This document shows, one piece after another, positions 1 through 11,500 of a stretch of 64,000 nt of DNA; positions within the stretch are counted from its first letter, which is position 1; the number at the start of each line of letters is the position of its first letter. The stretch comes from Atopsyche davidsoni (taxonomy: Eukaryota > Arthropoda > Insecta > Trichoptera > Hydrobiosidae): positions 6,324,001 to 6,388,000 of the forward strand of contig JAILWY010000022.1 in assembly GCA_022113835.1 (NCBI GenBank), in the 5' to 3' direction. The position numbers and the translations under genes were made by a program. Below the pieces are notes generated by a model. The model did not search any database, was not told where the DNA came from, and was given only the letters and a program-made list of their open reading frames with translations.

Positions 1-572
1 TTTAATTTATTGAATACAAATACTCAGGTGATTCTTCAAAATTCTTAATTTTATAGGTGATGCAAAAAAATGTGGGAAAATCACAAGAGCATTTTTATTT
101 AAAATATAATGCATAAATCGAAAAATATGCATTTTGATGAGCTTTTCAATATGTGAAATATATTTTCATTGTATAAATAGCTATCACGAGATAGCAGCGG
201 CTGAGCAGCAAGGGCGATGTTCAAATACCTGCTGCCCCATTGGTCGCGGGGGCGGGTCCGTCGGCCGAGGCCGGGGTGGGGGTTCAGGGGGTTCAGGGCC
301 TTCAGGGGCTTCCGGACCTCTGCAGGGCACGAGCACCGCCAGAGTCCATCGACACCCTTCTCGCGATAGTCCAAACCGGAGTTCAGAGCTAACGGAGTGC
401 TCGCCAGAGGAGTTCGGTGCTAGAGAAGTGCCAGTGGAAGGTTCAGATCCCGCCGAGTGCACGTGAGAAATTCAGTTCCAGAGAAGTGCTCGCGGAAGTG
501 CCGAGCCCGAGGCTGTCGCGAGGAGTCCACTGAAAGTCAGCGTCGCCGTGTCCCAAAGAGGAAGTCGCAGCC

Positions 573-1347
573 ATGGTGAGTCCCCGAAGCTGCACAGCTC
601 GAATGACTACGAATAATCTTAATATACATATATAACCGATTATTCTAAGTATATATTTTTTTATATTAGGTGTGTCGTTCGTTCGATCGGTAATAAATTC
701 TATCTTTCCAGGGTCTGCCGCCGACCGACGACGAGTCCAACCACATCGAGGATTGGCCGCGCCACAAGAGCTTCCTCACGAGCCGCGACCTCGCCGCGGC
801 CTACGAGGCGGACCAGGGCGCCCTGCGGCTGGAGCGGGACGAGCGCGAGCTGGAGGAGCGGCTGCTGGAGGAGCGCGAGCTGGAGGAGCGCGAGCTGGAG
901 GAGCGCGAGCTGGAGGAGCGGCTGCTGGAGCGGGCCGAGCGTGAGCTGCGGCAAGAGTTCCGCGAGGCTCGCGAGCGGCGCCTGGACGCGTTCATCCACC
1001 ACCTGGAGCAGCGCGGCGTTCGCGAGGACGACGAGATCTACCGGGATGCCGGCGGCTGGAGGATCCGCCAGCGGCGCGCGCCTTTGCCTGAGCCGCGGCA
1101 TGACGAGATGAGAGCTTTCATGAGGAAGGTCGTCGAGAGGCGGGCGGGGAAGAGGAGGAGAGACCGCCCCCGCTTCGTGAGGACCGGCGATGGACGCATA
1201 GTGAGGAACGAGTGGTTCCTCAAGAAGCACCCTCGGCGCTCGGTCCGGGCCGTCCTGGCCGGGGCGGACGCCATCCTGGCCGACGCGGTGGCGGCGCTGG
1301 ACGAGGTCGGCCAGGGGAGAGGACCCGCGCCAGCTCCGCCGAGTTGA
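573..1347 (+). CDS. Unknown charged coiled-coil protein, 2 exons
   Basis: I do not recognise this family. The model joins 573-575 (the ATG alone, followed by a GTGAG donor) to 712-1347 (acceptor TTTCCAG), giving 212 residues ending in TGA. The start is chosen because the ATG sits directly before a good donor and the joined frame is open throughout. The region is far more GC-rich than its AT-rich surroundings. Residues about 45-85 are an almost pure Glu/Arg/Leu coiled coil built from tandem ELEER-type units. The C-terminal half is Arg-rich with a basic patch (GKRRRDRPRF). No signal peptide or membrane segment is visible. The internal repeats could expand or contract by slippage. It could also be a coding-like GC-rich transcript; the frame and splice logic make me moderately confident that it is a gene. 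Confidence 0.5.
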
Positions 1348-2169
1348 ACCCACTCAGGGGTGCTATCAATGTTTTCGGAACCAATGCACCACTCGTCGCG
1401 GGACCACCGAGGGACCCGAGGCCCGTCGCATGACAACTAAAAAACTTTTTACCGAAATTTAAGTTGACAACTTAGCTCTGGGCGGTATCCACAAATCTTG
1501 ACCATTTTATTTTTAAGCTTTCAATTGTAAATTTCTGTATTTTATGTTAAATTGTACTACAATTGCTAGCTTTATATTTAAGAATAAATCTTTTATTAAA
1601 TATTTGAATACCTCTTCATTGCTTTGACTATTTTGCGAATAGTCAAAGTCCCCTCGGCCTCCGTGGACGCATTGTGTAAGTGAAAAAAGTAGCTGAGAAT
1701 CTAAGGATCGGGCATTCGATGAGCGTATTGTTTCGACGTTTTGGATCAATCAATGGAGTATCCGGGAAAATCAAGAGCACCTCCCGCGGAGCCGCCTCTC
1801 AGGTCTCGGACGTATCAGCCCAATTCTTACAAAGATTACAATAATGTAAAATCTGACCGCACGAGACGCTCATTAGACAACCGCATAGACAGGAGAAAGA
1901 AACCAATCGGTCGTAACAATTGAAAAATACCTCGCCCCAGTCGTATGTCTAACGAAACTTCAATTTAACACTGACAATTCTAGCAATCCATCGAATGCCA
2001 GCATCGAGATTTTTGTTTGTAAATAAGAGAAGGTGATTTTAATTTTTAGATAATTTCATAGTTATCGGCATATATAACAAGGGATGTTGAAATATGAACT
2101 ACTATTTCTAAGTATAGGGGAGGAGCTTACCATTCGGCGGCATTCGTGGCGGTTGTCAGTTGGTATTTT
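1348..2169. other. Gap with one weak small ORF
   Basis: This is AT-rich sequence without a convincing gene. A 56-codon ORF starting at ATG 1753 and ending at TGA 1923 encodes a basic, Pro/Arg-rich peptide. It has no family signature and no clear splice partner, so I do not call it a gene. Confidence 0.4.
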
Positions 2170-2521
2170 ATTACTAATATGATTAGGCACATTAGTTCAT
2201 ACATAGAGATGATTTAAAGATAGATGATTTATAGATTTGAACCCACATCCCCTGACTTACATGGCCGGTGTACTAAGCCTTGTACTAACGAATCACTTCC
2301 GTTTAATGAGAATTTTTAACAATCATACTCTACATATGAACCGATGTGCCCAGGCCAACCAATATTGTCCATCCAATCAAATCACGGTGATATTTTTCTG
2401 AGAGTTTCATTAAATCATCTTCTATGTATGAACTAATGTGCCTAATCATATTAGTAATAATATAATAAACCCGTAATTGGTAATAAATACGCATCTGATC
2501 GACGTTTAATAAAAAAATAGA
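2170..2521 (+). repeat. Palindromic tRNA-bearing SINE-like element, copy A
   Basis: A 38-bp terminal arm at 2170-2207 is inverted at 2422-2459, and a tail of about 60 bp follows to 2521. The insert is flanked by the 13-bp direct repeat CAGTTGGTATTTT at 2157-2169 and 2522-2534, a target-site duplication typical of target-primed retroposition. The central part (about 2226-2298) read on the minus strand resembles a tRNA, with a B-box-like T arm. The same family recurs at 13.6, 15.3, 3.9 and 33.8 kb. Confidence 0.75.
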
Positions 2522-3176
2522 CAGTTGGTATTTTGTTTGCCTTTTGTTTTGACAGCAGTTTGAGGTGTTACCACTTTACAGCACTACGTTTTAAATACTT
2601 TAGAAATTAATATAAATATATTAGCTCGATTTATGTGAGACATTTGTATCGATTAAGTACAAGATTTTTATTTCATTTGAATATTTTATCTTAAAGTAAT
2701 GATGTAACCCGTAATGGTACCAAAATGACTAGGATTAAATATTTCCCCTTGCTGGTTCGGGTAGATTGCCTGGCCTCGCGGTATTGATAATTTTCTGTTG
2801 AAAACATTTCCAAAATTAAATTCCGCCTAAACTTTAAAAGTACCGTTAATAAATATCTTCCCTCGTTTTCAATACACCCCCAAAAAATAATTTATACAGT
2901 TTAATAAAAACAATTAGTTTTTGGAATATACTGCAAACCAATCAGTTAAAATATATGTCAATTGTTTTCACCTTTGAAATTGATAGTCGAAAACGAAGAA
3001 TGGATATAAAAAAAAATATTATTACAGGTGCATATAGAATCATAACCATATTTTTACTAACCACCGAGTGTTGGATATTACTAAAAAAATGAGAAAAGGG
3101 AATATTTTGCAAATAGCAGTTTGTTTAATCAATATTGGTTATTTTCAAGTTACTATATCAAATAAAAATATTAAAA

Positions 3177-3338
3177 ATGGATTCTGTCATCTCAAAGCCC
3201 AATAATATTTCAAATACGTCTTTCAAATCTGTTGATAAAAGTATATTTCCGGAAAAGAAAATAACACATTCTTTTTTGAACGATAAGTACTTAAAACATA
3301 TTGTAAGTAATTTAATTTAAAAGAAATAATAGTGAAGC

Positions 3339-3374
<36 letters not shown>

Positions 3375-6300
3375 TAAGTGAATTTATCTGTTGAGTATAT
3401 TTTATTACAGCCAAAAACTAATGCTAAGACTTTATTAGTACTCTACCTACACAATAACCTCATTGAAGAAATAACTAACCTAGAGAAACTATCCAATCTT
3501 ACTCATCTCTATTTGCAATGGAACAAAATAACTCGCATTGAAAACATGTCAGGCTTACAAAAATTGAAAAAACTATATCTTGGAAACAACTCCATCAGTG
3601 TCATTGAAAAGTTGGAAGGTTTACATCACCTCAAGGAACTTCATATTGAACGACAACAATTGGAATATGGAGAAGGAATGTGCTTTGAGCCAAGATGCCT
3701 GGAAGTGTTAGGGGTCAGGAATTTAATTTACAATGAGTTTTATGAATAAAATCATAGTGCGTTTTTGTTTTAAAAAATCAATTCTATACTACATTTGGAT
3801 GTGTGTGAGATTTGCACCAGAACAGAACAGCTCATTGAAATTTCACGGAGGATTGTTTTTGTAGTGACGTTAACATACATTTGATAGATATGATTAAGTA
3901 CATTTTTTCAAATATTGAAAAATGATTAAAGAAACTCTCAGAAAAATATCACCGTGACTTGTGAGGGATGTCTCACAAGTCACGGTGATATTTTTCTGAG
4001 AGTTTCTTTAATCATTTTTCAATATTTGAAAAAATGTACTTAATCATATCAATCAAAAATAAAACCTGTATAGGCAAAAATCGTACTTACTGGGACGGTC
4101 TTAACAAAAATCAATATATATATAGTCAAATCTCATTCCAAAAATTAATGTTCTTAGCTCAGAGTGTGCTCTTCAAGTATCTCTGACTCAGACTTTTTTC
4201 AGCTCACTACTGGGTTAATCCTATCTGTCCAATCACCTTATGAGTAATTAAAGAAAAATTGTATACCCACTGTAACGCAAATGATTAAGTTATGTTCTAC
4301 AGGAATTTTAATGTAACAACCAACAGTGGGCAGGCGCTGGTAGCCATGAATCGCAACTCCCAAGCTGGTCAAGACACCGATTGAAGTGAATATTTAATTT
4401 GACATTTATTTACAAATGTCAATGCTATTGGTCATCAATATTTATTTAACTCTTGGAAAAAGGGGTTACATTTTAGATAAATAGATACTTCCAAACCTTG
4501 TGAAACTCTCATTTACAAGTTTCACACCCCTATGTATCCGCAGTAGTAAAATAAAGCGCTCACTGCTGATTAATTTTATTTTGTTTAATCAAATGTATAA
4601 CTTAGCATTGTTGAACTTTATTGCAGCAAACGCTACAAGTTTTGAACATATCAGGGAACTCTCTTCACAATATTGATATGGTGAACTCTCTTCATAGAAT
4701 TTCTAACGTTGTTGCTAAAAATAATTTATTGGAAGATAACGCCAGGGTTGGAGAGAAAATGAAAGCTCTAATACATCTAAGAGAAGTTGACTTCCGAGGC
4801 AATCCGATGTGTGCCAAGCATAAATACAAAGAATCTCTTATTGCTCGTTGTCACAAACTAGGTGAGAAATTACAATCTTTCTATTTGATGTACACGTTTT
4901 ATGGTGCATTCTATTATTGTATCTTGTAATTTTTTTATCTTGGCTGTATTTAAATATTTTAAGTAAAATACATGAGTGAGTTTTCCACATGTTTACTTTT
5001 CAACACAACTTTTATTTTAAAATATTAAAATGGAATTCCACCATGGTACTTATTGGCGACGGCTACCAGATTTATTCTCGCGAGGAGATGCTGGCAGTCG
5101 TTTAACTTCTTCGGCTTTAGCATATGAATTCGCCAAGGTTCATACGCTATCAGTGGACTATATTATCATTCATTTAAAACACTTTATTCGTATAAACTTT
5201 TATTCAAGCTTCATTATAAACATTGATTACAATTTAACATTTATCTGATATTAAAACAAGTTACATTTAACACTTTATTTTAACTTTGAACCGATAACCG
5301 GGTCGTTTAAATTAACACTTCACTTTTTTACGACAGACACTCGATCCTGCATGGATGTCGGATTATCCTTGCTCCCGGGCAGCGTCACCCTGTGGATACA
5401 CTTTGAATACTTTTGATTTCACTTTTCAACATTTTAACGACAGACACGCGATCCTGCATGGTTGTCGGAGTATCACTGTTTACAGGCATAGTCACCCCGT
5501 GGATACCAATCTAATACTTTTCTATTTCACTTCTTAACATTTTTACGACAGCCACGCGATCCTGCATGGATGTCGGAGTATCCTTGCTCCCGGGCAGCGG
5601 TTACCCCTTGGAGTCAAATTCGCGTTGCCAACAGTACTCTTTGTCAAAAATATTGATTACTTGACTGTATTTCTTAAATTTGTAAATTTTTTGTTTTTCT
5701 GAAGTCTTAAGATTTTTTTATTCTTATATGTAGCAAATATTTGAAATGACTAGAGATAATGTGTTGAGTAGTGGTTGCGTCTAGGGGTTGCACAAGAGAG
5801 AGAGCAATCTCTATAGCGTTGTGTATTTATGTATCCCGGGGGGAACACTCACTACCTGTGTTCGCCTTGATGTTAGACATGCCATAAATCCGCTTCCGGG
5901 GCCATAGACTACATTATCAAAGAGTTATTACAAAAACTTAATCTTCTACCACAGAAAACTCACTTGACATAACAGAATTGAATTGGTACATTCATTGCAG
6001 AATGTGAAACTAAAAGTCTCACTCGTTTATTTTCTGTTCTTGTAACGGGATTTATTTATTTCAGAAATGGTTGATGGTCATGCTATATCTAATTTAACAG
6101 TCATGTTTATAAAAGGACTAGAAAAAAATCAAAAGATGATTCAAGCGAAAAAATCTGAAGTTTCACCGCAGGTATATTTCAACTACATATATGTTAATTT
6201 AAAATAAATACATTTATGCATAGTTATATGATAATTTTGAAATATAAAAGTTTGTAAGTTTAAATTCTTGAATGCATCTGAACATGAAAGATCCTCGAGT

Positions 6301-7010
6301 GTTCTTCCTGCGAGTGCTGGAGTGTTAAAAAAGAGGTTCATTAGGGTACTAGAGTTTTATTATTCATAAATTTTGTTTACAGAAGTCAACAGTCATTCAA
6401 GGCACGAGTCAGATGAAAGCATCTCCTGATGATTACTTTGCAATGATTGAAGCTAAGCGATTGGCAGTCGCTAGTAATAGAAAATTCAGATGTAAGTTCA
6501 TTACTTTTGATTAGATAATTATTATAAATTGTTATTAATTCACAGCAGCTGTTATCATTCTTGTATGCAATTGGTCCCAAATGGAGAATATTAGGAGTTA
6601 CCTCGGGCACTTCCAATAGCAGTATCAAAGCACAAAAAAAAGACTATAAATTACTAAAGAAATTTTAATATTTTTTATAAAACACTTTTGTGATTTTTCC
6701 ACACGTTTAATTTTATTGGCGACCGGTTTCGCCAACTTTTAAAGTTGGCATTATCAAACAGAGTCGCATTACTCTCTGTAAAAAATATTGAATATAAAAA
6801 ATATCATTATGCATAACTACATTTGTTAAAATTTAATTATCTTTTGCAGCTAATCAAGTAGATTCTAATGGGTCCTTTATTCCAAGGTGTTTCTGGAAAA
6901 ACAAGTCATGCACCAGGTCTAGGACACAAACGGATACCAGTGAGTTATTTCACGAGTTTGTGAAGAATACTGTTAATAATAAAAGTAGTAATAATAGTGA
7001 ATGGCCGTGA
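3177..7010 (+). CDS. PPP1R42: Protein phosphatase 1 regulatory subunit 42 (LRRC67)
   Basis: This is a leucine-rich-repeat protein that in vertebrates binds PP1 and localises to the microtubule-organising centre and manchette. Exons are 3177-3302, 3411-3713, 4627-4861, 6065-6171, 6383-6491 and 6850-7010. All junctions are GT-AG and phase-consistent, giving 346 residues (human 309). The LRR core carries motifs such as LTHLYLQWNKITRIENM and LKKLYLGNNSISVIE. The stretch HIERQQLEYGEGMCFEPR and the post-LRR motif LEMVDGHAI match this subfamily specifically. The N-terminus is diverged, so an upstream exon cannot be excluded, and the Ser/Asn-rich C-terminal tail is lineage-specific. Intron 3 carries repeats (108-bp tandem copies, a foldback). 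A polyadenylation signal follows at 7053. CEP104 starts 1.5 kb downstream on the same strand. Confidence 0.93.
3339..3370. repeat. (AT)n microsatellite
   Basis: A pure TA dinucleotide run in PPP1R42 intron 1, likely polymorphic. Confidence 0.9.
3887..4050. repeat. 79-bp perfect palindrome, foldback copy of the tRNA-SINE family
   Basis: Arms 3887-3965 and 3972-4050 are exact reverse complements around a 6-nt loop. The inner arm contains the same segment (AAACTCTCAGAAAAATATCA) as the other family members, but the tRNA-like centre is missing. It lies in PPP1R42 intron 2 and could extrude as a cruciform or fold in the pre-mRNA. Confidence 0.9.
4975..5060. repeat. Fragment of the dispersed Penelope-type terminal repeat family
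   Basis: The segment containing TCCACATGTTTACTTTT and AAAATATTAAAATGGAATTC matches stretches near 6.7, 7.5, 32.2, 43.7 and 46.5 kb, some of which carry a hammerhead-like core. It lies in PPP1R42 intron 3. Confidence 0.5.
5290..5620. repeat. Tandem repeat, three copies of about 108 bp
   Basis: Three diverged copies are marked by GATCCTGCATG at 5343, 5450 and 5558. Each contains an ACGACAG-type segment, a GTCGGA segment, and in copies 1 and 3 GCTCCCGGGCAGCG. It lies in PPP1R42 intron 3. An ORF through it is a by-product of the repeat. Confidence 0.8.
6655..6800 (-). repeat. Penelope-type terminal repeat piece with hammerhead-like fold
   Basis: On the minus strand, 6758-6727 reads TTGATAA, then stem II GCCAAC/GTTGGC, then GAAA. 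This is the hammerhead layout with two changed core bases. It shares flanking sequence (TTTTGTGATTTTTCCACACG) with the copies at 7.5 and 32.2 kb. It lies in PPP1R42 intron 5. Confidence 0.55.
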
Positions 7011-8505
7011 ATTGCTTGGAAAATAACCTGTCTTGTGTTTATAATTTCAAATAATAAAAATATTTGTGTTTTTTAATTTATTTGTGATTTTTAATTCTCA
7101 AGTCTATTTAATATACATAAACAAATGTAAATGTTTTTCAGAGCCTTCTTCAACTACTGATTTAATTAAATTTACATTTTGTATGAATTATTGAAGTATA
7201 AAATAAATCATATTTAATATACAAAAAACAAAACCATACGGTATTCAGAAATCATTAAATGTATCATTTAATACTGAAGGATCAAAAAGGTAATTGGTGT
7301 TTCTTTTTTTAGAATTTATTAAACGGAGTGATACATAGTAAATAATTCCATAAGCTTAAAATTAACAAAATTGTTAATATTAATCTTATTATTCAGAAAA
7401 CATTTCTTTGTATGATTTATCCAATATTTAAAAAATAATCAATATTTTTGACAGAGAGGACTCTGTGAAATTCCATTTTAATATTTTAAATAAAATACTT
7501 TTGTGATTTTTTCACACGTTTTAAGGTCATTGGTCTGTTTTTTCACATGTTTACATACAAAATTTTAATTTGTCGTTTAATAAATTAAATTATACCTACA
7601 TAAATAACAAAATTACAGCCATTGAAATTAATTTTTTAAATCAAACCAAAAAATACACGGTTTTTCGCGCAGAAGAAAACTCAGTACCTAGTTCCCTTCA
7701 AATGAAACGATATCGATTTCAAAATCAGGAATTGACTATGAACAAGATTTCACCAAAGCAAAAATGGCACTAATTGCCATTACAATACAGTGCATATTAG
7801 AATATCAGTACTGAGAACTAAAGGTATGCTTGGAATGCTGTGCATTTTCTTTCACCCTGTCACTTTTCTAGTTTTTTGGGGTTGGTAGTTGGCAATCGTC
7901 TGGAAAACCGTATTTTTATGTAAACCAGTGCAATTTACGATAAAGTGTTGATCCAAATTAAAAACAGCTTTCGAATACACAAATATTGTCATATTAAGCC
8001 GTGATTTATTTAATAATTTTTAGAAATATAGGGAATTTACGTGTTGTTCATAACTGTCAGACGAATCTTGGTTATTTTTATAATCAATGTTTAAACGTAT
8101 TTCAAATATAGCTTGTAACTGCGTTGAGGTCACGCAGTTTACTAAACTATCCATTTAATTAATGCGATCGATCAATCGTTAAGGTTATACAGCTTTGATA
8201 CCTGTGTTTCAATTATTTAAAAGAAGTGTATTTGACAGGTTATAATTATTACGGCGAGCTGCAGTGACATCTCGCCCTTGCGGAAGGAAAAACGCAGATG
8301 CTCAAATCGCTTTGATAATTTTTAGAAACGATTGCTCTTACTTGTTAGATTCAGAATGCTGTCAATAACCGGGACTTCGCCTAGAACATCATGTATTTTT
8401 ACAATTCAAAAAGTTGCGATGTAATCAGTAATCGACGGTTGTTGATTCACGTTTGATTAAGTAATGATTAATCGTGAATAAGAAATACTGCATGAAAACA
8501 ACAAC
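7011..8505. other. PPP1R42-CEP104 intergenic region
   Basis: It holds the PPP1R42 3' end, another fragment of the Penelope-type repeat around 7.48-7.53 kb (TTTTGTGATTTTTTCACACG), and the CEP104 promoter and 5' UTR. A short ORF at 7.57-7.77 kb shows no recognisable family. Confidence 0.5.
7053..7058 (+). terminator. Polyadenylation signal of PPP1R42
   Basis: AATAAA 43 nt after the stop codon, in an A/T-rich context. Confidence 0.6.
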
Positions 8506-11500
8506 ATGCCGAAGAGAATCGGATTTCACGTCATTTACGCCACGAGTGAGTAGAATTAATTCATTTGGTCTTCGTATTATTCACACATGTTTTTCAACTT
8601 ATGCTTTGTTCGTACTTTCCGGTAAGGTTTGATATTTTTCGTAAGTGAATATGAGTTGATGTATTTTGGAGATGCAATTTTGAAAGAACTATTCATAGCG
8701 TCCAGATTGAATGTTGTTTTTTTTTTGTGATTTCCTGCATACAAGACAAAGTCAGACTCGATCACGGCTGCTTCTCCTATATATCTACCATTGGATTATC
8801 TACTCTTAAGGCAGTTGCTCCCAGCCTTTTAATTGCCTCTGGTGTCCAACCGGACACCAGAGGCAGTCCATTACCTGGCGAAATCGTGTCATTTAATTAA
8901 TTTAATTGTCACTTTATTTTTCTATATCGAAAGTTGATTTTTTTACAGAGTATTGAGAAAACTATAAATTATATTTATCTATTTTTTATTATTTAATTAA
9001 CGTCCATTTTCAGGGTAAAATAAAATCTTGAAGATGTTGAAAAATTGGATAAAATGACAACTTTCAAAACCAAAGTTTGTTAAAGATTTTTTTTTTTAAT
9101 TTTTAAATTAATAAGACGCACATGGTTTATATTTAATCTTTTTATTCAAATTAAAAAAAAGACTTTTAAATGTTTAGGATTCTTGGAAAATGTACCGGAC
9201 GAATCTCCAAATTCCCACACTTCAATCGGAAAAACACATATTTATCATATTAATAGTAAATTTATAAGAAATAAAAATATATTGTGTCCGGAAGAAGGGA
9301 TGTATCAAACTTTTTGCATTTAATTTTTTTTGATTGGTGCGGTCGATTTTTTGCAATAGGTACGAGAAAATGATCAAAAAACTCGATTATGGGACCTAGA
9401 CCCTTAAAGAGGAGTACAGTTTAAATATTCCTCATTCAGAATTTGTGATTTTTAGTTCGCAGAGATTTCCTTTAGCCAACAGAGACTGAGTGCTGGAAAG
9501 TGAAGTTTTCTTAGTGAAATGTGAGTTGTCTTCTCAGGCGAAGTGGCCCAGCATCCTGCCAGTGAGTTGGGATGGGCGGGGCCAGCGAGCCGAGGGTGGC
9601 GCTCCGCCCCCGGGGCGCGTCCTCCGCACGACCTGGTGCTGCAGCTAGAGTGCCGGGCCGCCATCACGCGAGTCCAACTCCTCGCGCACCACCATCTCAT
9701 ACGTAAGCGAACGCCGAGCCAGCTGGCAGAGCGACTGCCCTTCTTATTAAACTTGAACATTTTGGAGTATAATTATCTGTACATTCTAGCGCAACGAATA
9801 GAGCTCTTGGTACACGACTCGGCGAGTACAGACGGAGTTCCTCGTACGCCTTCCAGTCCGCAGTACGAGGCCGTGGGGTGGGTAGCACTGGCTCCCGGAG
9901 CAGGTGGAGACTCTACTGCCCGGGAGCTACGCACGGCTGCTGTGCCACATCGCCCTGCTCGTTACCTTCGGCTGCGCTTAGGAGAACCTCACCAGCACGA
10001 TGTAGACGCTGCACATCAGGTAAATCTTCTAATGAAACTTCTTCACTCTGACAAATCAACGATATGCTGAAAATACATACATACTTAAGGAAATTTTAAT
10101 CATCATGTTTACTAAAATATAGTTTAATAGCATTTGGTGCCATGAACTAGTGAAGAGAGGGTGAATAGAGCCCGCAGCCATCTGGGTGTAATTGAGGAAT
10201 AGTTTTGTGGTATTGTAATAATGTATCAACAATTGTGCTTTCCACTTGACCGCGAGATGGATTGCCGCCAGTTAAATATGGTGTAAATTTATGAATGTGA
10301 ATCTATTTTCAGGTGGCACTCATGGGGGTGAACATTTTTGGTATAGAAATAGATGCGGATGAGAGTAAAGAAGGGGCTTGCGTGGAGTCTTCTAACAAAG
10401 TCGATTTGCAAGACAATGAACAATACTCCCCGTATGACGACCTGGCCTTCATCATGTACGTGGACAATGACGTTGCCGATATTATCAGGCAACTGGAAGC
10501 CAAGAAGAAGATTGCTATCAAAGGTAAGCAAGCGGAAATATATATCTTCAATATTTTCATTAGGTGAAAATAAAGGCACTGTGGATGTGCTGTCTGGCAA
10601 CAGATCACATTGGAAAAATAAAAAAAACCCATCTAATAAAGCTGTTTCATTATTAAAAGGAAACATTCAAGGAAAAAAAATCACGATGTGACTAGGCACA
10701 GCGCTAGTTACCGAGTAGTGGTTCCTCATGGCACAGGCAATTCTGAAAAAATTAAGGAATTGAATTGGCAGGCTCTGTCCGGTCCTAATGCCTCATTTGA
10801 TACTGGCAAAGAGGAAAGTCTCTGGGCCTATCTGAAGGAAATAAATGCAGCTGTGGTCTCTCGTGTGCTTTCTGATTTTTAACACACTTTAGGCGGGTAA
10901 TCAAATTGACTAAACTGATGTGCGTAGCGGGCAAAATTCGCGTAAAATCGCTCATGCGAAATCTAGTCTATACACTCTTTGATTTGCATGTAGTCAAATA
11001 AATCGTTTTATATAAAAAGTTAGACCACTTCATACACACTTTGCGGATTACTTGGCATCACAACAACACCACTTTGTCCTAAAAATTGTTCAATAATTGA
11101 AGGACTATCATTTTCTGACCTCTCTACTTCTTCATTGTCACTTTGTTCAGAGTCATTGGACAGTATTGGTAGAAGTAACGTTGACGAGTCCAAACAAACA
11201 TTACGAGCTGTAAATCTAAAGAGTAAAATGACCTTCTGCCGCTTTTAGAGTAAACACATTAAAAAATGTACAGATACCTGCTTCGCGAACTGTTGATAAG
11301 ACAGCTCGCGAAGAAGGTATTTCAGTACCCGCCCCGTCTTTAGGTAGCAGTCCGCGAAGCGGGTACTGATACCCGCCCCGCCTTTAGTGTGTTAATATAA
11401 TAGTATTTGTGTTTTTCAGAGGAACGCTTTGAGTATGCTAGGAAGTTAAAGGCGGCATGCTCCATCCTCGGGGCAGGCGGTCGGGTGTTGGGTGGCCTGC

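Noticed and set aside
184..462. Overlapping Gly/Pro-rich ORFs on both strands at 134-466
   Set aside because: They lie in the 5' part of the GC-rich unit, have low-complexity composition and no splice or family support. They are best seen as 5' UTR sequence.
700..1436. Long minus-strand ORFs opposite the charged-protein gene
   Set aside because: They are shadows of a GC-rich exon. The plus-strand frame has the ATG, donor, acceptor and stop in the right places.
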